Shown here piece after piece: positions 17,274 through 26,458 of a DNA stretch of 64,000 bases (position 1 is the stretch's first letter; each line of letters starts with the position of its first letter). A model generated the notes under the pieces. That model worked only from the letters and a program-made list of their open reading frames with translations, was not told the origin of the DNA and made no database searches. The translations under genes and the position numbers were made by a program. This DNA comes from Pseudomonas fluorescens (GTDB taxonomy: Bacteria; Pseudomonadota; Gammaproteobacteria; Pseudomonadales; Pseudomonadaceae), in assembly GCF_019212185.1 (NCBI RefSeq), contig NZ_CP078138.1, positions 62,001 through 126,000 of the forward strand. Direction: 5' to 3'.

Positions 17274-20200
17274 ATGCCCGACCCTGACACCTCAGCCATA
17301 CCTACCCTTGCCCCTGATCGCGAGGCCCTGCTCACCCAACTGGTTGCAGGCCCCTCGATCACGGAGGTCGCCACACGCGCCTTGCAGCCGTCTCTGGATA
17401 AGCTCTACCCGCACTTGAAGATCGATCCGCGCCTGGCAGTGGTGGTGACACCGACCAGGATGGTCCAGGGCCCGCAGCTTTTACCCGGAACCCATAATTT
17501 CGAATCCTTGACCGATGCCCTGGTGCGCCATGGTGTGACTGGCACGAGCGCGGTTTATCTGGATGGCGAAAACTTTCTGACGCTTCAACCTGAAGACCTG
17601 GTGCCGCCACAATTACCCGTCAGCATCGACGCCATCGCACGCCTGATCAACGAATTGGCGCCGCTGTTGTTTGTCGCCTTTCAGGAGCAGCAGGTCGACT
17701 ACTGGAACCAGTTCAGCCGAAGCTCGGTTGCACGCTGGAAAACCCTGTCCAACTCGTTGAGCGAGTTCTGGAACCTGCAGACAAACCCCGGCTGGGACAG
17801 CGAGCAGACCGCCATGGCGCGCAATCTGTACCTGTTCCCGGTGAAAAGCGCGCGAACCTTGCTTGATCCGTACCGTTCCCGCGCCTGCCTGATTGACCTG
17901 GACTCAATGCACGGGGATGTCTCGACCCACGGCAACATCCTCGATGTCGCCGTGCTGATCGGCTCGCTGGAAAATCGCACCCTGATCCTGACGCATAACA
18001 TCACCCTGGGTTTCCAGGCCTACGACTCACTGCAGGAGTTGGGTGATTCCTTGCTGAACTCCGTCGGTGGGATCAAGCCCGGCGCGACCCTGCACTGGCG
18101 CTTGATCGAACCCGACGGCAATTATTTCGACCATCTGGCGTGCAACCTGATCGCCCTGCAGGCCGACGCAATTGGCGCCCTAAAGGACGACAGGAATACC
18201 GCGATTCCGGACCTGGCACCCCACATCAGCCGCACGCAGAGCCAACTGGACCCCACCGATAAAAAAGCGCCGTCGCGTTTCAATCAGGTCGAACAAGCGC
18301 TGCCGGAATGGTTGGTCAGCGCCTCATCCGGCGACCTCACCGCCTACAGCCGCCACCTCATGGACCTCGCCACCGTACAGCAGCAAAACGCCGAAAAGTC
18401 CTTCCTGGACGGGATCCAGCCGATTCGTAAATACGCTGAGGACGTCTTGCGCCAGGCCATGATCGAACAGCATGCCGATGCCTCTACGCTGGACCTTACT
18501 GACATCGAAGTGGTGGTCGAGAGCGTGGTGGTTTGGGGCAGCTTCGTACCGCTGGTGGAGCCCGAACGCACCACCTTGAGCCTGGTCGACCTGGCACTGC
18601 AAAACCTGATTGCCCTGCCCACGGGTAACAAATCCGTGCGCAGCCGCCGCGGCACGTTACTCCCGCAATGGATGACCTCGGCCTACCTGGAAGCATTGAT
18701 CACCAAGGTCAACATCGGCCAGGTCTACCCGGAACTGATCAAAAGCAGGCTGCTCGGCACCCCGCTGGAGAGCTTGCAGCGCCAGAACCTGTTCACCAGC
18801 CATTTGCGGGTCGAATTGCCATTGCGCGCCCTGCAGCAAAAAATTCGCCGGCAGGCCGGGATCGACGAACTGGGTTATCGCTATGTCGCCGCCGTGGTCC
18901 AGGTGGTGGATGCCAAGCGCTGGGTCGATGGCCAGGAAATTGTCATTCGTCCGCTGGCCTTCAAGCCGGGCTGGCGACCGGGAGACTCAACCGACGAAGT
19001 GACCAATATGTTCGTGATCGGTCCCAGGCAGATGGACCAGGGTCCGTGCCTGCTCTACCGCCCGCTACTCGATCAGCCGCTGAGCCAATACCCCACACCG
19101 GCCAACCTCATTTACGCGATCAAGCACGTTCCGGGACTGCGCCAGTCGGTGCTGGCCTGGTTGCCGGATGCATCGCGTGCCAACTACACCAACTACGTGT
19201 TCACCGGTGACCGACCCAGCGCCTGGTCGCTCTCGCAACTGCTCGCCGACCCTCTGGGCTCGCTGCAACTGAGCGGACCGCTGACTCTGGGCTCCCAGGT
19301 CATCGCCGGTGGCTATCTGCCCCATCTGTATAAATCCAACGTCAACGCGTTGGTGGAAATGGCACAACGGCAATCGCTGTCCAATGCGCAAAATCGCTGG
19401 AACACCTTCAAGCGCGCGTCCTGGATGCTGCTCAATGCGGCGCTGCCTTTTCTTGGACGCACCGTGGGCACCGCCGCCTGGATCTGGCAGGTACTCGATG
19501 ACGTGCAACAAACCCTCGACGCCAGCGAGACCGGTGACCGCGAGCGCCAGAAAACCGCGATGACCGACCTGTTGCTGACCCTGGCCATGGTCCTCGCCCA
19601 CCATGCCGGCAGCCGCAAACCCGTGAACCGCTTGCTTGAGGAAAAGCCACCCGCGCCACCTGTAAAAGGAACAACGGAAAAAGCCCCGGCGCTGACGCCT
19701 ACCCTGGTACAGCAGCCCGATGTCATCGGCGAACATCCGGCCCAACATCGCCTGTCGATCAACACTGACGCCGCGCTGAACCTGAACGCAACCCTGGAGC
19801 GGTTCTCGATCACCCCGCCCGAACCCTTCACCTCGCCCGCCAATGGCAGTGGAATCCATCATCATCTTCATCAACACGGGCAACGCTACTACGCAGCGGT
19901 CGGTGAGCGCTGGTTCGAGGTCTCGGTCGAGGACTCGGGGGAGGTCGCGATCATCGACTCACGGCAGCAACCTGCGCGCCGCGGACCACGCTTGATCCGC
20001 AATAAAACGGGCAACTGGTTTGTCGATACCCGACTGCGCTTGCGCGGTGGCGGATTGCCGAGCCGCCGCAAGGTTTTACAACAGCAAAACAAAGCGCGTA
20101 TTGCCGAACTCAAACAGCAATTGCTCGATTTTGAACGTCAGCGCGATCAAGCGCGCATAGACCTGACCGAGGCGCATAACGCCACGAAAAACACCCTCGA

Positions 20201-21854
20201 CGACACGGCACTGCAGGCCGCGCAATCGCAATTTTTGCAGAAGCTCGAGCACGGCTCCCACGAATACACAGCCCCCATCGAACAATTGAAGTCACTGAAC
20301 CTGCTCGACACGGTTCCCAATTACCGCACCGCCATGGTCGAAATGCTCGGCACTCAACTGTTTCTCAACCAGACTTGGCTGGATCAGCGCAATGCCATCT
20401 TCGGCCAGACCTTGGGCGAGACACTGGAGTTGCTTGACGCGGATAAACCCGTGTCGAGCCCCGACGAGCGCGCAACGTTTCGCAAAATGGTCGACCTGTG
20501 CGAGGAGACCATCGGCAAACTCGAGTTTGCCCACTCACGTTTCCAGGAGCTCAGTCGGTTGGGTAAAACCGCTGCCGAGGTTGCAAGCACTTATCAGGCG
20601 CGCCTGCCGAATTACGAGCCCCGCACCCTCAAAGCACTGCAGGTATCACTCGGTCGTGAGACCTGCCTGAAGGAGAACACCAGCACCACGCCCACTGAAG
20701 CGGAGAACTCACTCGACGGTCTGCTGGACTCCACCGACCTGGTGATTCAGACCTCGCAGGAACTGATGCAGGACAAAGGCGCCTGGAAAATCGACGAACG
20801 CCTCGAGGGTCTCAACGCTCTGCTTGAGCAGTTCGCCACGATCGACCAGTCGCTCGAGGATTTCGCCCTCAGCCACAAGGATGAGGTGCTGGAGCAACCC
20901 TTCCAGCACCTGAGGATGCGGATTAATGAGTTCCAGAGCGAGACCGAGGGCTACTTGGGGCAGTTACTGCGCGAACAGCTGTCGCTCGAACCCCGACCCG
21001 GCCCTTCCAGGCCCGCACAGCAGGCACAAAAAAGAGTGATCAAGACGCGCTTCAAGGGCACGGTGGTCGGAGAGATGCGCCCTCAGGTGGCAGGCCAGCC
21101 AACGCTGCTGGATGTGAAAGCGCCCCTGACTGGCGCGGTGATTGCCACCTTTCATGAGAAAACCCCAGGAGTCTGGCTGGAGCGCTTGAGCCCTGGATCG
21201 CGCCGGCCAGCCGCTAATCTGCCCGATCTCTCCACGCAACTGGTTCAAGCGCGCATGCTGTTGAGTGGCGTGGATAGCTTCATTCGACAGACAGAATCGA
21301 GCGCGAACAAACCTGGCCGTATCCCGGTGGAAATCGAGGAGCAGTTCCAGCAAAAAGCCGACCAGCTCCACGAGGCCGCCAAAAATCTGCAGCGGACCCC
21401 GTCGCAAACCAACACCACCGCCGACCCTGCGCCCCTCATCAAAGCGCTGGATGAAGCTCGCGAGCGACTTAATGCCGAGGGCTACCGGATACGGGTCGAC
21501 ATGCTTAAACGCCAGCCGCCCACCGCCGCGCGGATCGAATGGCTGAAGGGCAAAAATGAAATCGATATCGTAGCGCTCGGTGAACGGCGCCGGCTCAAGG
21601 GGACACGCAAGGACTTCCTCCAGGAGTACGAAATTCGTGAGCGACGCAGCGGGCAACCGTTGTGGTATGCGCATTTCCACTACGCCAGCCTGGATGCCGC
21701 GCGCGAAGCCTTTACAGCCGCCCATCTCAAGTTCAGCGATCAACGTCTGCTGGCCGGCCCCTTTGACGTACGCACCGCCACCAGCGCGCAAATGATCGCG
21801 GTCTATCGGAGTGCGATCAGCCCACAACTGGCCAGCTCGCTGTTTTTTGCCTGA
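17274..21854 (+). CDS. Giant DUF6543 (dermonecrotic-toxin-like) protein 1
   Basis: A 1,526-residue protein resembling the large DUF6543 proteins of plant- and insect-associated Pseudomonas. Landmarks: an N-terminal block with GPSITEVATRALQP; a mid-N block with AGIDELGYRYVAAVV near residue 530, then NMFVIGPRQM and LLYRPLLDQPL; a hydrophobic pair of helices (about 715-780: GTAAWIWQVL, LLLTLAMVLAHHAG) that could insert in membranes; NWFVDTRLRLRGGG near 915; a coiled coil (about 935-985); and a C-terminal domain (about 1420-1490) with QEYEI and YAHFHYASL. No signal peptide is seen. ATG 17274 is chosen over GTG 17268 because AGGAAG lies 5 bases before it. Its catalytic activity is unknown. Confidence 0.75.
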   Translation: MPDPDTSAIPTLAPDREALLTQLVAGPSITEVATRALQPSLDKLYPHLKIDPRLAVVVTPTRMVQGPQLLPGTHNFESLTDALVRHGVTGTSAVYLDGENFLTLQPEDLVPPQLPVSIDAIARLINELAPLLFVAFQEQQVDYWNQFSRSSVARWKTLSNSLSEFWNLQTNPGWDSEQTAMARNLYLFPVKSARTLLDPYRSRACLIDLDSMHGDVSTHGNILDVAVLIGSLENRTLILTHNITLGFQAYDSLQELGDSLLNSVGGIKPGATLHWRLIEPDGNYFDHLACNLIALQADAIGALKDDRNTAIPDLAPHISRTQSQLDPTDKKAPSRFNQVEQALPEWLVSASSGDLTAYSRHLMDLATVQQQNAEKSFLDGIQPIRKYAEDVLRQAMIEQHADASTLDLTDIEVVVESVVVWGSFVPLVEPERTTLSLVDLALQNLIALPTGNKSVRSRRGTLLPQWMTSAYLEALITKVNIGQVYPELIKSRLLGTPLESLQRQNLFTSHLRVELPLRALQQKIRRQAGIDELGYRYVAAVVQVVDAKRWVDGQEIVIRPLAFKPGWRPGDSTDEVTNMFVIGPRQMDQGPCLLYRPLLDQPLSQYPTPANLIYAIKHVPGLRQSVLAWLPDASRANYTNYVFTGDRPSAWSLSQLLADPLGSLQLSGPLTLGSQVIAGGYLPHLYKSNVNALVEMAQRQSLSNAQNRWNTFKRASWMLLNAALPFLGRTVGTAAWIWQVLDDVQQTLDASETGDRERQKTAMTDLLLTLAMVLAHHAGSRKPVNRLLEEKPPAPPVKGTTEKAPALTPTLVQQPDVIGEHPAQHRLSINTDAALNLNATLERFSITPPEPFTSPANGSGIHHHLHQHGQRYYAAVGERWFEVSVEDSGEVAIIDSRQQPARRGPRLIRNKTGNWFVDTRLRLRGGGLPSRRKVLQQQNKARIAELKQQLLDFERQRDQARIDLTEAHNATKNTLDDTALQAAQSQFLQKLEHGSHEYTAPIEQLKSLNLLDTVPNYRTAMVEMLGTQLFLNQTWLDQRNAIFGQTLGETLELLDADKPVSSPDERATFRKMVDLCEETIGKLEFAHSRFQELSRLGKTAAEVASTYQARLPNYEPRTLKALQVSLGRETCLKENTSTTPTEAENSLDGLLDSTDLVIQTSQELMQDKGAWKIDERLEGLNALLEQFATIDQSLEDFALSHKDEVLEQPFQHLRMRINEFQSETEGYLGQLLREQLSLEPRPGPSRPAQQAQKRVIKTRFKGTVVGEMRPQVAGQPTLLDVKAPLTGAVIATFHEKTPGVWLERLSPGSRRPAANLPDLSTQLVQARMLLSGVDSFIRQTESSANKPGRIPVEIEEQFQQKADQLHEAAKNLQRTPSQTNTTADPAPLIKALDEARERLNAEGYRIRVDMLKRQPPTAARIEWLKGKNEIDIVALGERRRLKGTRKDFLQEYEIRERRSGQPLWYAHFHYASLDAAREAFTAAHLKFSDQRLLAGPFDVRTATSAQMIAVYRSAISPQLASSLFFA

Positions 21855-21882
21855 GCCCCAAACGTCAAAAAGGATCATGACG

Positions 21883-24800
21883 ATGACAGAAACCCTGGTG
21901 AATACCGACGCCCCCAACCTGCTGAAAAAGAGTCAGGTCATTCAACAAATCAGTCGCGGCCCGACGATCGAAGAAGTCGCCGCCCAACTGCTGCGCCAAG
22001 CCCTGAAGGCGATCTATCCCGACCGTGATATCGATCCGGATCGAGCGATGATCGGCACGCCTCAATGGCGCTTGGTGGACGACTCTCTTGCGCCGATGCC
22101 GACCCGGTTCGAGTCGCTGACAAAAACGCTGATACGGCAGTTTTTCACTTCCAGCAGGGCCAATTACCTGGAGGGCGAACACTTCCTGACAATGGACCCG
22201 CTGACTCACCCGGTGGTGCATCTGGATATCAGCATCGAAGCCATTGCCACGCTCCTGAATGACCACGCACCGCTGCTCTACGTAGCTTTCGGGGAGTTCC
22301 AACTGGAGTACTGGAACCATAAAGGTCGACATGCCGTGCATTGGCTTGAGCTGTCCGCGGCCTTGCGCAAAACCCTGGATGTGCAACAGGTCAAGGGCTG
22401 GGATCATGTCCAGTGCCAAGTGGCTCGGGCCGTCGCACGCGACCCTGATAAAAAGGAACGGCAGCGCCATGATCCCGCGCTTTCGGCAATCAGTGCGTGT
22501 CTGATCGATGTCGATACGGTCGATGCCCAAGGCATCACACGCCACCAGCTGCTGGCTGGTGCAGCCGTGCTCAAAGGGCGATATCAGGACCGCGATCTGC
22601 TGATGATGTACACGGTCGAAGACGGGTACAAAACGTTCGACAGCCTGGCACAGCTGGGTGCTTCGCTGCCGGAACGCATCAAGACGCTGGCGCCGGGACA
22701 GAAGCTTGTGTGGCAGTTGTATGAGCCAGAAGGCAACTTCTTCGATCACATGGCCTGGGCCCTGGTCACAAGTCAATTGGATGCCATCCGCGCAATTACC
22801 CAGGAGGGGCCTGCCGGCAAATCGGACAGTGCCCCCAGCTCAGCCGATCTGATCGAAAAGGCTGGTCTTGAGGAGAAGAACACCCTCGTCAGCCTGGACA
22901 GCGCCATACCCGACTGGCTGTTCGACGCCTCAGCGACCGACCTCGACCACTACAGCCAGGCAATCGACGCACTGGGAAAACTGCACAAACACAGTGACAA
23001 GAAGCTGTTGCGGATCTCTCCCATCGACACCTACGCCCAGCAACGCATGCGCGAGGCGATCATTGCCGAGAGGCCATCCGCCGCCAAGCTGGCGCTCGAC
23101 AACCTGCGCATCACCATTACCAATAGTTTTGAGTCCGGCGGGCTGACCTTGCCCAACCCGCTCGACGTGCACACCGAAACCCTGGGCGAATATGCCCTGC
23201 AGAACAATGCACCGTATCAAGCCACGCTGCGCTTCGAACCACCGCAGCCCGTCCCCGCATGGCTCGACGCGGCTTACCTGACGACCATCGCCAGCCAGGT
23301 TGATATCGGCGAAGCCTACCCGCGCCTGATCCGTGACAAACTGCTCGATGACCCGGAGCAGGCGCCGTTGCAGCGCGATTTCTATATCAACCAGATACGC
23401 ACCCTGCTGCCGTTGATTGCGCTGGAGTGCAAGATCCGCCGCATCGGCGGCATTGATGAACTGGGCTACCGCTACATCCGCGAATGGCTCAATCCACCAC
23501 CAGCCCACTCACACCCGGTGCTGATACGTCCGCTGACCTTCGTCCGCTCCGGGACCACCGAGGGTGACACCGTTGCCAACATGTTCATCATTGCCCCGCA
23601 GCACCCTGCAGGCGGCCCCTGCCTGCTCTATCGACCGCTGTTCGAACAACCGTTGCTGCAGTTTCCGTCAACGCAAAACCTGCTGTATGCCCTGCACCAA
23701 CCGGGCGAGTTAAGGGATTCGGTGCTGGCATGGCTGCCCGACTCGAACATCACCTTCAAATACGCCCAATATACTTTCCCCGTCGGCCTGCCCAGCCCTT
23801 GGCTCAGCACTCAGCTATTGTCCGAACCCTGGACCTCCGTGAGCTGGGCCGGACCCGTCGAGCTCTCAGCCAAGGCGCTGACAGGCGATGTCTTTCCTAC
23901 CCTGTTCAACACCCATGCCCTGGCCATGGCCGAACTCGCCGACCGCCAGTCGCTGTCCAATACTCAACGTCGCTGGGCCATGCTCCAGGACAGTGGATGG
24001 GCACTCTTCAACGTCGCGGCGAATTTTCTCGGGGGTACGGCCGGCGCTGCGATTTGGATCTGGCAAAGCCTCGCTCAACTTGAACAGGTGCAGCGCGCCT
24101 GGCAACGCGGCGATACCCATGCCCAATGGAGCGCCATCGGCGACATGCTGCTGAATCTGGGGATGATCCTTGCCCATCACGCCGCCAGTCGACGCAAGAC
24201 CGGTCCGCGCACAACCCGGCAGCTAGACCAGGAAGCGTGGCTCAAGAGCACCGATATTGTTGTCACCCAGCCCGCCGCCACTCCGGACGTGACGCTGCGA
24301 GCCGACATGCTGACGGGTGAACTGCCCTCCAACCATCTGTCCTCGCTTGAGCCTAATGGCTCGGTGCCCCACCGCTCGCCCACGGCATTGGCTCACTACC
24401 TCGATAGCCTGGCAGTGAGGACCCTCGATATCACCAAGCCGGAGGTGCAGACCTTGCTGCGCGACAAAGCCTCGTTATACCAACTGGACTCACGGGTCTA
24501 TGCACAGGTCGGCGAACGCTGGTTCCAGGTTCAGGAAAACGAAGATCAGCACGTGCAAATCGTGTATCCACACTCACCCTCGAAGACTGGTCCGCTGTTG
24601 ATTCACAACCAACAGGGACAATGGTTTGTCGACACCCGGCTGCGTTTGCGTGGAGGGGCTGGCGGCACCAGTCTGCGCAATGCACTCAGGGCACAGCGCC
24701 AGGCCAAGGAGCAGGAAAGGAACCAGTTGGGTGCCACACTGGAAACCTTCAAGCGTCAGGAACCAGCCAACAACGCCGCATTGAAAAAAGCTCAGTCCGA

Positions 24801-26427
24801 CATGGAGGCCACAACCGGAGCCGAGCACGAACAGGCAACCGCGCGGTATTTGGGTCAAGTGGAAAAGCTTATCGGTGAGTACGACCAAGCTTTGCAAACC
24901 CTCGTGCAATGGCGCCTGAAAGGCGGCACAGAAGGCTACCTGAATGACATGCAGCGCCTGTCGATTGAGCTGCAAAAGAACCTTGCGCTGTGGTTCGCAC
25001 TCAAGCGCACCCGCTATACAAAACTCACCCAAATGCTGGCCGATGACGCCGAGTTGGATTCCACCAGCCTGTTCCAGACATACGTCGAAGGCGTCAGGCA
25101 GACCATGGCATTGAGCCATGAACTCATTGCCCGCCTGGAGCTTTCCCAGAAATCTCTTGCAGTCCTTGAGGCCACCGGCAGCGCGGGCATGACCACGGCA
25201 CAAAGCCTGCGCAAATTGCTTCCGGCGTTTAACCAATGGGACTTGAAGTCCAACGAAATCGGTATGTCCCATGAAATCTGTTTGCGCGGTACTGCCACCG
25301 TAAACGTTGAGCCGGCTCGCGAAGCGGTGGGATCCCTGATTCTCGAGGCCGCCACCGCTGCCCACCATCATTCGGCCATGCTCAGATCGCCCCTGGATGC
25401 CGAATCCAGCGCCCAGCGGATCGAACATCTGACCCGCCTGATCGACGTCTATGCCGACGCGAATCAACGACTGACCGACCTGCCTGGCGAATACCCCGAT
25501 AAAATTGAAGCCACTGAGGTTGCACGGGTCGGCGCCTTGATTGATGAGTTCAAGCAGTTGGCCCAAGAGCAACTGGATACTCTCCTGCCGGATAGGGAGC
25601 GTATCGAGCCGCCGACGCCCCAACCACCGAGTGCAGGGCCATCTCGGCCCGTGGGCAAGGTCACCAAGACTCGGCCGCGCAATGCACCACCCGCAAAAAC
25701 CTCACCAGCGGCCGAATTGCCTCTGGCCGAGTTTCTGCCTGCCAAGCCCAAGGCCAATGCGCCACCCCTGGTTGACGACATCGATATTCTCGACGACGCG
25801 CTGGCACTCAATGAAGGCGTCCAGGACTTTATCGAGCGAACCCGTAAAGACGCCTTCAGGCCCAATCGGATTCCGGCGGACATGCAGGACGTGTTCGATC
25901 AACAGGCGCAACGACTGGAGCAAGCCGCAGTCAATGTCGAGCCAGCGCTGGAACGCCTGCGCGCTTCAGGAAAAACCCGGCCTCCTGTCGGCAATCTGAG
26001 CCAACAACTCAACAACGCGGCCCTTCAATTGCGTAAACAAGGCGTCAGTGTCCGCGCCGCTCTGCTGAAGAGTCGTCAACCTCGTCAGGCGTACGTGCAG
26101 TGGCTGCTGGACAACAATCAGGTGCGCATCGTCAGGAACGAACAAGGTCGAATCAAGACCAAAAAGCGCCAGGATTACTTTCAGGAGTATCGGATTCTCG
26201 ACAGCAGCCATAACGACCAGGTGCTGTGGCTGGCGCACTTTCACTATGACTCGCTTGCCGCGCCCGCCCATCAATTCAGTGTTGCTCACCTGAAGATTGC
26301 CGACCCGCAGTTGCAACAGTTAAGTAAAGAGCAGCGCCTGGCGCTCACTACCCTGGCACCCATCGACTACGTGCTGCGACGCATCAGCGACCCATCCCTG
26401 TTTCTGAAACTCGAACAGCAGTCCTGA
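21883..26427 (+). CDS. Giant DUF6543 (dermonecrotic-toxin-like) protein 2
   Basis: Tandem paralogue of the preceding gene, 28 bp after its stop, with 1,514 residues. It keeps the same order of blocks: GPTIEEVAAQLLRQ at the start, GGIDELGYRYIREWL near 525, NMFIIAPQHP and LLYRPLFEQPL, a hydrophobic helix pair (about 704-770: GTAGAAIWIWQSL, MLLNLGMILAHHAA), QWFVDTRLRLRGG near 910, and a C-terminal domain (about 1403-1476) with FQEYRIL and LAHFHYDSL. A Pro- and Lys-rich linker lies near 1250-1290. ATG 21883 is preferred over 21877 on spacing from AAAGGA. The copies have diverged strongly outside these blocks, so the duplication is old. No immunity gene is evident. Confidence 0.75.
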   Translation: MTETLVNTDAPNLLKKSQVIQQISRGPTIEEVAAQLLRQALKAIYPDRDIDPDRAMIGTPQWRLVDDSLAPMPTRFESLTKTLIRQFFTSSRANYLEGEHFLTMDPLTHPVVHLDISIEAIATLLNDHAPLLYVAFGEFQLEYWNHKGRHAVHWLELSAALRKTLDVQQVKGWDHVQCQVARAVARDPDKKERQRHDPALSAISACLIDVDTVDAQGITRHQLLAGAAVLKGRYQDRDLLMMYTVEDGYKTFDSLAQLGASLPERIKTLAPGQKLVWQLYEPEGNFFDHMAWALVTSQLDAIRAITQEGPAGKSDSAPSSADLIEKAGLEEKNTLVSLDSAIPDWLFDASATDLDHYSQAIDALGKLHKHSDKKLLRISPIDTYAQQRMREAIIAERPSAAKLALDNLRITITNSFESGGLTLPNPLDVHTETLGEYALQNNAPYQATLRFEPPQPVPAWLDAAYLTTIASQVDIGEAYPRLIRDKLLDDPEQAPLQRDFYINQIRTLLPLIALECKIRRIGGIDELGYRYIREWLNPPPAHSHPVLIRPLTFVRSGTTEGDTVANMFIIAPQHPAGGPCLLYRPLFEQPLLQFPSTQNLLYALHQPGELRDSVLAWLPDSNITFKYAQYTFPVGLPSPWLSTQLLSEPWTSVSWAGPVELSAKALTGDVFPTLFNTHALAMAELADRQSLSNTQRRWAMLQDSGWALFNVAANFLGGTAGAAIWIWQSLAQLEQVQRAWQRGDTHAQWSAIGDMLLNLGMILAHHAASRRKTGPRTTRQLDQEAWLKSTDIVVTQPAATPDVTLRADMLTGELPSNHLSSLEPNGSVPHRSPTALAHYLDSLAVRTLDITKPEVQTLLRDKASLYQLDSRVYAQVGERWFQVQENEDQHVQIVYPHSPSKTGPLLIHNQQGQWFVDTRLRLRGGAGGTSLRNALRAQRQAKEQERNQLGATLETFKRQEPANNAALKKAQSDMEATTGAEHEQATARYLGQVEKLIGEYDQALQTLVQWRLKGGTEGYLNDMQRLSIELQKNLALWFALKRTRYTKLTQMLADDAELDSTSLFQTYVEGVRQTMALSHELIARLELSQKSLAVLEATGSAGMTTAQSLRKLLPAFNQWDLKSNEIGMSHEICLRGTATVNVEPAREAVGSLILEAATAAHHHSAMLRSPLDAESSAQRIEHLTRLIDVYADANQRLTDLPGEYPDKIEATEVARVGALIDEFKQLAQEQLDTLLPDRERIEPPTPQPPSAGPSRPVGKVTKTRPRNAPPAKTSPAAELPLAEFLPAKPKANAPPLVDDIDILDDALALNEGVQDFIERTRKDAFRPNRIPADMQDVFDQQAQRLEQAAVNVEPALERLRASGKTRPPVGNLSQQLNNAALQLRKQGVSVRAALLKSRQPRQAYVQWLLDNNQVRIVRNEQGRIKTKKRQDYFQEYRILDSSHNDQVLWLAHFHYDSLAAPAHQFSVAHLKIADPQLQQLSKEQRLALTTLAPIDYVLRRISDPSLFLKLEQQS

Positions 26428-26432
26428 GGCCA

Positions 26433-26457
26433 GCGGACGGGGTGCGAGCCCGTCCGC
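26433..26457. terminator. Stem-loop between the giant-protein operon and the MocR gene
   Basis: The 9-bp arms GCGGACGGG (26433-26441) and CCCGTCCGC (26449-26457) flank a 7-nt loop in the 31-bp gap between converging genes. It has no T-run but is well placed to end both transcripts. Confidence 0.7.
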
Positions 26458-26458
26458 T

